Source of the DNA: Nocardia brasiliensis ATCC 700358
Lineage (GTDB): Bacteria > Actinomycetota > Actinomycetes > Mycobacteriales > Mycobacteriaceae
DNA: 64,000 nt
NCBI RefSeq assembly: GCF_000250675.2
Contig: NC_018681.1
Span: 7,936,001-8,000,000 of the forward strand
Direction of reading: 5' to 3'
Under the pieces are notes generated by a model that did not search any database, was not told the origin of the DNA, and saw only the letters and a program-made list of their open reading frames with translations. The position numbers and the translations under genes are program-made. How positions within the stretch are numbered: position 1 is the first letter of the stretch; each line of letters starts with the position of its first letter. Of this stretch, positions 41,751 to 49,419 are shown in pieces.

Positions 41751-42967
41751 GAGGCCTCCAGGGCGTCGATCTCGGCGTCACTCATGCCGAGCAGCCCGGA
41801 CAGCACCTCGCGGGTGTGCTCGCCGAGGTCGGGACCGACATTGCGGATGGGCAGCGATTGCTCGCCGATCACCGGGACGATGCCGGTGAACCCGACCGTC
41901 TTCGGTTCCGGCGCACCGACATCCACCGAAAAGGGCTGAATCATGTTGCGAGCCTTGTATTGTTCGTCGGCGACGATATCCGCCGCGGTATAGATCGGGC
42001 CGCACGGAATACCCGCGGCCTCCAGCGATTTCAGCGCGTCGGCGCGCGTGTGCCGACTGGTCCAGGCGGAAATCGCGGCGTCGAGCCGTTCATGGTGCCG
42101 CCAGCGGCCCGCGTTGTCCTGGAGTTCCGGGTCGGCCGCCAGGTCCGGTCTGTCGATCACCTGCATGTAGCGCTGGAAGATGGCGTCACCGTTGCCGCCG
42201 ATGATGATGCTGACGCCGTCGCTGCACGGGTAGGCGTTGCTCGGCGCGATGCCCTCCACCAGACCGCCCACGCGCTCACGCTGGATACCGTACGCCAGAT
42301 AGTCGGGGACCAGCGATTCCATCATCGACAGGATCGTTTCGTTCAACGCCACGTCGATGATCCGCTCCCGCAACGGGATCGGCGCGGCCGCCGATCGCAC
42401 CCGTTCCCGCTGGAACAGCGCCATCACCGTGCCGAACGCGGCGTACACGCCCGCGATCGAGTCGCCGATGGAAACGCCCGTGCGCACCGGCGGCCGACCC
42501 GGTTCCCCCATCAGCTCGCGTAATCCGCCGACCGCCTCGGCGACCGCGGCGAAACCGGGACGGGACGCGTGCGGGCCGGTCTGCCCGTAGCCGGAGATCC
42601 TGGTGATCACCAGGTTCGGGTTGATCCGGTCGAGCACCTCCGGGCCGAGCCCCCACTTCTCCAACATGCCGGGACGGAAATTCTCCAGCAGCACATCGGA
42701 GCGGCGCAGCAGCTCCAGCACCACGTTGCGCCCGGCCTCGCTGCGCAGATCCAGCGTGATCGACTTCTTGTTCCGGTTCACCGTGCGGTACAGCATCGAG
42801 GTGTCGCCGCCGTAGAGCCGCCAGTTCCGCAACTCGTCCCCGGCCTTCGGCCGTTCCACCTTGATCACCTCGGCGCCGAAATCGCCGAGGATCCGCCCGG
42901 CGGTCGGCGCGGCAATGTAATTGCCCAGCTCCAGGACGCGAACCCCATCCAACGGCCGAATACTCAT
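41747..42967 (-). CDS. CaiB/BaiF (class III) CoA-transferase
   Basis: 406 residues. Family blocks: RVLELGNYIAAPTAGRILGDFGAEVIKVE, NRNKKSITLDL, LLENFRPGMLEKWGLG, and catalytic Asp169 in SIGDSIAGVYAAFG, the position used by formyl-CoA transferase. It moves CoA between carboxylic acids through an aspartyl-CoA anhydride. Coupling to an HMG-CoA-lyase-type gene suggests activation of a branched hydroxy-dicarboxylate (HMG, citramalate or similar) before cleavage. ATG 42967 begins MSIRPLDGVRVLELG, normal for the family. It is the first gene of the three-ORF operon. Confidence 0.92.
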   Translation of the reverse strand: MSIRPLDGVRVLELGNYIAAPTAGRILGDFGAEVIKVERPKAGDELRNWRLYGGDTSMLYRTVNRNKKSITLDLRSEAGRNVVLELLRRSDVLLENFRPGMLEKWGLGPEVLDRINPNLVITRISGYGQTGPHASRPGFAAVAEAVGGLRELMGEPGRPPVRTGVSIGDSIAGVYAAFGTVMALFQRERVRSAAAPIPLRERIIDVALNETILSMMESLVPDYLAYGIQRERVGGLVEGIAPSNAYPCSDGVSIIIGGNGDAIFQRYMQVIDRPDLAADPELQDNAGRWRHHERLDAAISAWTSRHTRADALKSLEAAGIPCGPIYTAADIVADEQYKARNMIQPFSVDVGAPEPKTVGFTGIVPVIGEQSLPIRNVGPDLGEHTREVLSGLLGMSDAEIDALEAS

Positions 42968-43194
42968 CGCACCAGTATGAAGGTCCCCTACGACACCGCT
43001 CAGCCCGCCGTAGGCCCGTCGCCATCGCCTAGGGGTAAGTGTTCCAGTGATGTCTCACCCCGAGCGCGAACGGTAGCCGACGGGAGTGCTCGACAACCAG
43101 CCGGTCCGAGCGCGAGTCCGCGGACCGATCCGGCCGTCGGCGAAGTCGTGGTCGACGGCTCGGCCACCACCCCGGACCACTGCGTTCCAGCTCC

Positions 43195-43380
43195 GCAGCC
43201 GCCCGGGTCCGCAGCCGCCCAGGTCCGCGACGGTCGAGGTGTGCGGCGGTCGAGGTCCGCGTCGTTCAGGGTCTGCGACGGTCAGGGTCCGCGACGGTCA
43301 AGGGCCGCGACGACCCGAGTCCGCGACGATCAGGGACCGCGACGTTCCGAGTCTGCGACGGTCAAGGTCTGCGGGGAGTC
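43195..43380. repeat. Degenerate short tandem repeat array
   Basis: Begins with two near-identical 16-bp units, GCAGCCGCCCGGGTCC and GCAGCCGCCCAGGTCC (43195-43226). About ten units of 14-18 bp with consensus AGGGTCCGCGACGGTC then run to 43380. The region 42968-43422 has no gene. Units vary at several positions, so the array is old or under relaxed constraint. Confidence 0.85.
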
Positions 43381-43422
43381 ATCTGGGGTGGGCGACTCCC
43401 ACGGGGGTGCGGGCGGGGCCGA

Positions 43423-44352
43423 TCAGGAGGCAAGGCGGGTGGGGCGGTCGATGACGGAGTAGTGCTCGGCATTGCCGGCGACAACCTTGCTAGGGGTGCC
43501 GTCCACGGCTACCGGGATGTCGCCGGCGAGAGTGATGCGGGTGAGTTTGCGGGGCTGGTCGTCGTAGTCGTCGATGGCGTAGTGCTGGGTGGCGCGGTTG
43601 TCCCAGATCGCGACGTCGCCGGGCGCCCAGTTCCAGCGCGCGGTGTTCTCCAGGCGCGTGACACGATCCTGGAAGAGGCGGAACAGGGCCTGTGATTCGC
43701 CGGTGGACAGACCGACGAAATGCTTGACGAAATGACCGAGCAGCAAGGCGCGCTCACCGGTCTCCGGATGTACCCGGACCACCGGGTGTTCGGTCTCGTA
43801 GTAGCTGGATTCGAACTCGGCGCGGTACGCCTGGGTGTTCGGGCGCAGGGGTTCCACATTGCGGGCCGCGTAGTCGTAGACATTCGTGTGCACCGCGCGC
43901 AGGCTCTCCGCGAGCCGCTGCAATGGCGCCGGCAGCGAGTCGTAGGCCGCGACAGTCGACGCCCACGTGGTCGACCCGCCGTAGGTCGGCAGGTGCACCG
44001 CCCGCAGGATCGACGCCTTCGGGATGCGGTCGACAAACGTCACGTCGGTGTGCCAGCTGTTCGCGCGACCGTGTTCCGAGTCGATCGCCAGACTCTTGAC
44101 GCCATGCGAGGTGACCGTGGGGTGCGGCGTCGTCGGGCTGCCGAGCAGTCGCGCGAACTCGTACTGCCCGTCCTCGTCCAGGTGGTCTTGTCCGCGGAAG
44201 AAGATCACCTTGTGCGCCAACAGCGCTCGCCGGATCGCCGCGACGGTCGTCGCATCGAGGTCACCCCCGAGCCGGACATTGTCGACCTGAGCGCCGATAT
44301 GTGCGCCGAGTTTCGTCACCGCGACAGTGGAATGGGCAGAGGCAACCGTCAT
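43423..44352 (-). CDS. TauD/TfdA-family 2-oxoglutarate dioxygenase
   Basis: 309 residues. The Fe(II) facial triad is H101 and D103 in WHTDVTF and H257 in ATQHYAIDDY. The 2-oxoglutarate-binding arginine is R272 in RKLTRIT, with the Thr/Ser pocket near YGGSTTWAS. The subfamily is close to alkylsulfatase/taurine dioxygenases, which free sulphite or an aldehyde from organosulphur compounds, but no sulphur genes are adjacent. ATG 44352 is used; the frame runs on upstream into a low-complexity repeat region and that part is rejected. Only a weak G-rich ribosome site is present. Confidence 0.9.
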   Translation of the reverse strand: MTVASAHSTVAVTKLGAHIGAQVDNVRLGGDLDATTVAAIRRALLAHKVIFFRGQDHLDEDGQYEFARLLGSPTTPHPTVTSHGVKSLAIDSEHGRANSWHTDVTFVDRIPKASILRAVHLPTYGGSTTWASTVAAYDSLPAPLQRLAESLRAVHTNVYDYAARNVEPLRPNTQAYRAEFESSYYETEHPVVRVHPETGERALLLGHFVKHFVGLSTGESQALFRLFQDRVTRLENTARWNWAPGDVAIWDNRATQHYAIDDYDDQPRKLTRITLAGDIPVAVDGTPSKVVAGNAEHYSVIDRPTRLAS

Positions 44353-45121
44353 AGAAATCAGCCCACCACCCACTCGCTCCCCCAACCACCCTTTCCGTCG
44401 CCCTGATCCCAACCCACCACCCCCAACGCCTCCGACACACACCAACTCAGTACCTCCCCCTGCCCCGCACCCTTTCTGCGCCCCGCACCCCTTATGCCAC
44501 GCCGCAGCGAGTGCGAGAACCCAAAACCCGTGCGGCAACCAAACACCCACCACCCCGTAGACAAAGCGGCGCCCCGCCCCCGCTCCAGCACCGCATTCCT
44601 GCGGCCGGAGCTACTCACTACTCCGCGATGCGACGCGATGCGACGCGATGCGACGGCCCAAGAACAACACGCCCACACCTCAACTCCCGCACCCCTTCCG
44701 CGCCCCCGCAACCCGTGCGGCAACCAAACACCCCACCACCCGTGCACAAAAGACGGCACTCCTCCGCCCGCTCCAACGCCACACTCATGCAGTCGGAGCA
44801 ACCCGAGCACGCGCCACGCCACGCCCAAGAACAACACGCCCACCCCTCAAATCCCGCACCCCTTCCACGCTCCCGCACCCCCTACGCCACCCCACAGCGA
44901 GTGCGAGAACTCAGAACCCGTGCGAGAACTCAGAACCCGTGCGCGAGCCCATCGGCCGCGCGATGCGGAACTCGAGGGCGCAGGGCGGCCCATCCGACGC
45001 ACCCTTATCGGCGTCGGACTCGCGCACCACGACGGCGCTCGCCACGAAACCGGTTGGGGCGCAAGCCTCACCGCGTATCAGCGCACACTCACCTCAACCG
45101 CAGGCAGCGGGAAGCCGGAAA
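44353..45121. repeat. C-rich (one-strand) decayed repeat region
   Basis: 769 bp with strong C-over-G bias on the + strand and no supported gene. Direct repeats: a 22-bp unit CCCGTGCGGCAACCAAACAC+CC at 44527 and 44712; a 21-bp unit starting GCCCAAGAACAACACGCCC at 44656 and 44823; AGCGAGTGCGAGAAC at 44506 and 44896. GCGATGCGAC occurs three times at 44625-44654, and GTGCGAGAACTCAGAACCC twice at 44901-44938. Together these look like two or three diverged copies of a unit of about 170-185 bp. Confidence 0.85.
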
Positions 45122-45892
45122 CTACCCCACGTGTTCGCGCAGGTAGACCAAATCTTCGGCTACGCCGTCGCCCGGGGTTTCCAGAATGATCGGGGCGTCG
45201 GCGGTTTTGCAGACTTCGGCGAGGAGTTGCGGGTCGATGGTGCCGTCGGCGAAGTTGGCGTGCCGGTCGGCGCCGGAGTTGAATTCGTCGCGGGAGGAAT
45301 TGAGGTGCACCAGGTCGATGCGGCCGGTGATCGCCTTGATCCGTTCGACGATGCCGACGAGGTCTTCGCCGCCGGCCCAGGCGTGACAGGTGTCCAGGCA
45401 GAACCCGGCGCCGTAATCGCCGACGGCGTCCCACAATCGGGCGATCGAATCGAAATGCCGTGCCATGGCGTGATTGCCGCCCGCGGTGTTCTCGATCAGG
45501 ATCGGCACGGCGAAGCCGCCCTTGTCCTGCTGGCGTTCGAACAGCTTGCGCCAGTTGTCGATACCGGTGTCGAGTTCGGCATCGGAGCGCACGTGCCCAC
45601 CGTGCACGACGAGACCGAGGGCGCCGAGATCGGCGGCGGCTTTGGCCTGCTGGGCGACAGCGTTGCGCGACGGCATGCGTAGCCGGTTGTTCAGGCTCGC
45701 CACATTGATCTGATAGGACGAGTGCACCACCACGTCGATCGGGCTGGCCACGATCTCTTCGGTGCGTGGGTGTGGTGTGGGCTTGTCCCAGCTCTGCGGA
45801 TCGACGACGAACATCTGGATGACATCGGCGCCGAGTTTCTCACCGAAGCCGATCGGGTCGCTGTCGAGCCGGACGTGTGCTCCAATGCGCAT
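45122..45892 (-). CDS. nfo: Endonuclease IV (AP endonuclease)
   Basis: 256 residues, TIM-barrel Zn enzyme that cuts the backbone 5' to abasic sites in base-excision repair. Metal-site blocks: VVHSSY, LVVHGGHV, LIENTAGG, FCLDTCHAWAGG, LVHLNSSRDEFNSGADRHANFADGTI (the DRH motif) and IILETPG. ATG 45892 starts MRIGAHV, as in the family. It is divergent from the first kinase gene, with 129 bp between. The low-complexity region begins at its stop codon. Confidence 0.9.
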   Translation of the reverse strand: MRIGAHVRLDSDPIGFGEKLGADVIQMFVVDPQSWDKPTPHPRTEEIVASPIDVVVHSSYQINVASLNNRLRMPSRNAVAQQAKAAADLGALGLVVHGGHVRSDAELDTGIDNWRKLFERQQDKGGFAVPILIENTAGGNHAMARHFDSIARLWDAVGDYGAGFCLDTCHAWAGGEDLVGIVERIKAITGRIDLVHLNSSRDEFNSGADRHANFADGTIDPQLLAEVCKTADAPIILETPGDGVAEDLVYLREHVG

Positions 45893-46021
45893 AGGGGCCA
45901 GCTTAACGACCACCCCCGACAGCAATCCAAGGATGCGCAGACCGGTCTGTTGCATCACAGAGCCCCGGCGAGATACATCGGTAGTATCCGCGCGCTCGAC
46001 CCGACCAGGGGGTGCACACCC

Positions 46022-47350
46022 GTGTTGCAGACTGGCGAAGTCTTCGCCGGCTATGTCATCAGACGTGTCCTCGGCCAAGGCGGTATGGGCACCGTCTACC
46101 TGGCACAGCATCCGCGGCTACCTCGGCTGACCGCCCTCAAGCTATTGAAACGCGAGCTGTACACCGAGTTGGAGATCCGGCGGCGGTTCGAGCGCGAAGC
46201 CGACCTCGCGGCCGGACTCGATCACCCGAACATCGTCACGGTATTCGACCGCGGGGCGCAGGATGAGCAGCTGTGGATCTCCATGCAGTACGTGCCGGGC
46301 GCGGACGCCTCGTGCGCCGACGTGAACGTGCTCGACCCGGGACGCGCCGTGCAGATCGTCGCCGACACCGCGAACGCGCTGGATTTCGCGCACGCCAATC
46401 GGGTGCTGCACCGCGACGTGAAACCGGCCAACATCCTGCTGGCCAAGGCGCCGATCGGACAGCCCGAACGGGTGCTGCTCACCGATTTCGGGATCGCGAG
46501 CGTCCGCGGCAGTGACACCACGCTGGGCTCGTCGGGTTCGATCACTGCGACGCTGGCGTTCGGTGCGCCGGAACAGTTGATCGGCAGGCCGCTCGACGAC
46601 CGCGCCGATCAATATTCGCTCGCGTGCACGCTGTTCTGGATGCTCACCGGCGCACCGCCCTATCCCGGCACCAACCCGGCCGCGGTCGTGAACAGCCACT
46701 TGCACGCCCCGGTGCCGACGCTGAGCCGCGTCCGCCCCGGCCTGCCGCCCGCCCTCGACCGCGTACTCGCCCGCGCCCTCGCCAAACACCCCGCCGACCG
46801 CTACCCGAGCTGCGCCGAGTTCGCCGCCGCGGCCAAGCACGCCCTCACCGCCGCGCCGCGCCGCCAGCCGCCCTACCCGCACAACGGACCCCGGCCCACG
46901 CGGCACCCCCGCACGCCGCAGCATGGTCGTCTCCTCTACACCCGCAGCACATCGCGCCCACCCGGCAGCAGCCGATGCACTCGGACCGGACCGCCGGCGC
47001 GCCACCGAACGGGCCGGCGACGCCCGCGGCCTTCCCTCCGCGCGCGCCGGAGCGACACCCACAGTCGCCGCCGAGTCCCCCGTCGCCGCCGCGACCTCCG
47101 GCGACGACACCGATCGCCGGGACGGCCGGGGAACGATCCGATCGCGCATCAGGCGAGCAGCCGCCGTCCGGGAACAGCGCGTCGAGGGCGGGTGCGCCGC
47201 AGGTACCGAGATCTGTTCCCCCGCAGCGGTTTCCGGCGCCGCGACGGTCGGTCCGGCGCGGGACGATCGAGCTGCCCGACCTGCCGCGGCGGCCCGGTTC
47301 GGTGGGCCGCACCCAGGCTCCGCCGCCGGAATCGCGGCCACCGCCGATAG
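46022..47350 (+). CDS. Ser/Thr protein kinase with intact kinase domain and frameshifted or degraded tail
   Basis: 442 residues as read. The kinase domain (about 1-275) is complete: GQGGMG loop, K40, HRDVKPAN with catalytic D132, and DFGIAS. After about residue 285 this frame becomes an Arg-rich string (RTGRRRPRPSLRARRSD). The frame beginning near 46880 at +2 relative reads a Pro-rich linker (PPSPPSPPRPPATTP) like those of its neighbours, which indicates a frameshift. Neither frame shows a TM helix or sensor domain before the next gene starts. It is the first of three paralogues. GTG 46022 has AGGGGG 11 nt upstream. Probably soluble if expressed. Confidence 0.78.
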   Translation: MLQTGEVFAGYVIRRVLGQGGMGTVYLAQHPRLPRLTALKLLKRELYTELEIRRRFEREADLAAGLDHPNIVTVFDRGAQDEQLWISMQYVPGADASCADVNVLDPGRAVQIVADTANALDFAHANRVLHRDVKPANILLAKAPIGQPERVLLTDFGIASVRGSDTTLGSSGSITATLAFGAPEQLIGRPLDDRADQYSLACTLFWMLTGAPPYPGTNPAAVVNSHLHAPVPTLSRVRPGLPPALDRVLARALAKHPADRYPSCAEFAAAAKHALTAAPRRQPPYPHNGPRPTRHPRTPQHGRLLYTRSTSRPPGSSRCTRTGPPARHRTGRRRPRPSLRARRSDTHSRRRVPRRRRDLRRRHRSPGRPGNDPIAHQASSRRPGTARRGRVRRRYRDLFPRSGFRRRDGRSGAGRSSCPTCRGGPVRWAAPRLRRRNRGHRR

Positions 47351-47527
47351 CGATCAGCTATCGAATATCGCTGGTGCCGACCGGCTTTCGCCGCAAAGCC
47401 GACGGTCCTGCGACAACTGCTATGGTTTCGATGTTTTCCGTGGTCCGGCCAGTGCCTGATCGCGCGTACTTATGCTGTACGCCTGTTCGCCGGTGGGTCC
47501 CGGCGCGCGGCGGGAAGTGGAGCAGAC

Positions 47528-49351
47528 ATGCTGGCCAGCGGTGACGTTTTCGCCGGCTATGTCATCGAGCGGCAACTGGGTCGCGGTGGCATGGGTTCGG
47601 TCTACCTGGCGAAACACCCTCGGCTACCGCGGATGACCGCGTTGAAGTTGCTGAACCGGGAGATGTTCTTCGACAAGGAGGTGCGGGCGCGGTTCGAACG
47701 GGAGGCGGATCTGGTCGCCCAGCTCGATCACCCGAACATCGTCACGGTGTACGACCGCGGCCTCGAGGACGAGCAGCTGTGGATCTCGATGCAGTTCATC
47801 GACGGCATCGACGCCGCGTCGGTGCAACCGCAGGCCCTGCCGCCGCAGCGCGCCGTGCAGATCATCAAGGAAACCGCCGACGCGCTGGATTATGCGCACG
47901 GCATCGGCGTCCTGCACCGCGATGTGAAACCCGCGAACATCCTGCTGGCCCGCTCCGGCAGCGGCCGCGGCGAACGCGTCTATCTCACCGACTTCGGCAT
48001 CGCCCGGTTCCGTGACGACACCGGCCACCTGACGCAGACCGGCACCTTCACCGCCACGCTGGCCTACGCCTCGCCCGAACAGCTCACCGGGGCGGCGCTG
48101 GATCACCGCTCCGATCAGTATTCGCTGGCATGCTCGCTGTTCTGGCTGTTCACCGGGTCGGGCCCGTTCGCAGCGACCAATCCGGCGGCCGTCATCCAGG
48201 GGCATCTGCAAGGCACGGCACCCGCTTTGAGCACCCATCGGCAGGGCCTGCCGTATGCCCTGGACGGCGTGCTGGCCAAGGCGATGGCCAAGCGCCCGGA
48301 CGACCGGTTCCCCACCTGCGCCGATTTCGCGGCCGCCGCCAAGCAGGCACTCAACGCGCCGAGCGCGCCGTCCATGCCGCTGGCCGGCGGACCGCGCCCG
48401 TACACCGCCCCACCGATCCCGGTGACCGGCCCGCGCCCGTCGACCGCACCGCCGATCCCGGTGACCGGCCAGCCCTATCAGCACGCGCACGCCCCGCAGA
48501 CCAGCGGCCCGAATCATCTTGCGGGCCAGTCCTTCCCGACACCGCCGCCGCACACGCTGGCGGACCGGCCGCAGGGCACCGGGCCCAACCCGCAACCCAC
48601 CGCGCCATATCAGGGCACGGGGCACAATCCGCAACCGACCGCGCCGTATCAGGGCCCGCAGCATCAGGGCCCGCAGCCGGGATACAACTTCGCCCCGCCG
48701 CCCGGACCGCCGATGGGGATCGCCGCGCGCCCGCCCGCGGGCCCACCGCGCAAGAAGTCCAACGCCGGCCTGATCATCGGTATCAGTGTGGGTGTGGTGG
48801 TGCTGATCCTGGTGGTACTCGGCATCATCGGGGCGGTCACCGACGACGGTTCCACCGCGGGTACCACGACGACCAGCGCGACGAAACCCGGCACCGTCGT
48901 CGACGCGACGGCGGAGTCGATCAGCGCCGAGTTCCCGCGCATGGTCCCCGCGTCCACGACCGAAGAGGTCGGCTACAACGGCGCGAAATGCTGGGAGACC
49001 GACACCAGCTACACCCCGTCACCGGGCGCGGGCGATCCGGACTTCGGCGCATGGGCCTGGCAGTGGCGCTGCTACGGCGGCGGCACCAACTCCGATCCGC
49101 TCTACCGGATCTATATCTACAAGTCCGCGGCCGACGCGCAGGCGGTGATCTCGAAGCTGCCCTCGAACACCAAGGCGATGGACTCCAACGGTGGACAGTC
49201 CTATACCAACTACAAATTCGACGAGAGCGGCCCCAAGATCGTCACGGCCTTCACCGGCGACCCGGATCGCGCGCAGTACCTGATGTTCACCGATGGCTCC
49301 GGAACCATCGACGAGGTCTTGCGCTGGTGGCGCTCGGCACCGCTGAACTGA
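47528..49351 (+). CDS. PknH-like membrane Ser/Thr kinase with extracellular sensor
   Basis: 607 residues. The kinase domain (1-275) has GRGGMG, K40, HRDVKPAN (D132) and DFGIARFRDD, and the activation loop TQTGTFTATLAYASPEQ has autophosphorylation threonines. The Pro-rich juxtamembrane linker contains internal duplications (APPIPVTGPRPSTAPPIPVT; NPQPTAPYQG twice). TM is at about 416-440. The extracellular domain (about 450-607) resembles the PknH sensor but has only two cysteines (KCWETD and WRCYGGG), one probable disulphide. ATG 47528 has GGAG 6 nt upstream. It probably phosphorylates regulators in response to an envelope signal. Confidence 0.92.
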   Translation: MLASGDVFAGYVIERQLGRGGMGSVYLAKHPRLPRMTALKLLNREMFFDKEVRARFEREADLVAQLDHPNIVTVYDRGLEDEQLWISMQFIDGIDAASVQPQALPPQRAVQIIKETADALDYAHGIGVLHRDVKPANILLARSGSGRGERVYLTDFGIARFRDDTGHLTQTGTFTATLAYASPEQLTGAALDHRSDQYSLACSLFWLFTGSGPFAATNPAAVIQGHLQGTAPALSTHRQGLPYALDGVLAKAMAKRPDDRFPTCADFAAAAKQALNAPSAPSMPLAGGPRPYTAPPIPVTGPRPSTAPPIPVTGQPYQHAHAPQTSGPNHLAGQSFPTPPPHTLADRPQGTGPNPQPTAPYQGTGHNPQPTAPYQGPQHQGPQPGYNFAPPPGPPMGIAARPPAGPPRKKSNAGLIIGISVGVVVLILVVLGIIGAVTDDGSTAGTTTTSATKPGTVVDATAESISAEFPRMVPASTTEEVGYNGAKCWETDTSYTPSPGAGDPDFGAWAWQWRCYGGGTNSDPLYRIYIYKSAADAQAVISKLPSNTKAMDSNGGQSYTNYKFDESGPKIVTAFTGDPDRAQYLMFTDGSGTIDEVLRWWRSAPLN

Positions 49352-49368
49352 ACCATGCTGCGCATCGG

Positions 49369-49419
49369 GCTCACCCGTCGCCCGACCACCACCCCTGATC
49401 GGATCGCTACGCGATGCTA
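49369..49419. repeat. Solitary 51-bp dispersed repeat overlapping a start codon
   Basis: Matches the reverse complement of the 20650-20700 repeat at 44 of 51 positions. It retains the palindrome ATCGC-TAC-GCGAT and the block CCCGACCACCACCCCT. It fills most of the 62-bp gap between kinases 2 and 3, and its last bases include the ATG of kinase 3. Confidence 0.85.

Noticed and set aside
43195..43380. Possible CRISPR array
   Set aside because: Units are 14-18 bp, directly adjacent and degenerate, with no spacers of uniform length and no cas genes anywhere in the window.
44494..45189. Overlapping + strand frames of 211 to 344 residues in the C-rich region
   Set aside because: They consist of repeated Pro/Thr/Asn strings produced by the DNA repeats in all three frames, lack ribosome sites and overlap endonuclease IV.
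47350..47527. A missing TM/sensor domain of kinase 1 encoded in another frame
   Set aside because: No hydrophobic segment of sufficient length appears in any + frame before the kinase 2 start. Only the Pro-rich linker can be recovered by a shift.
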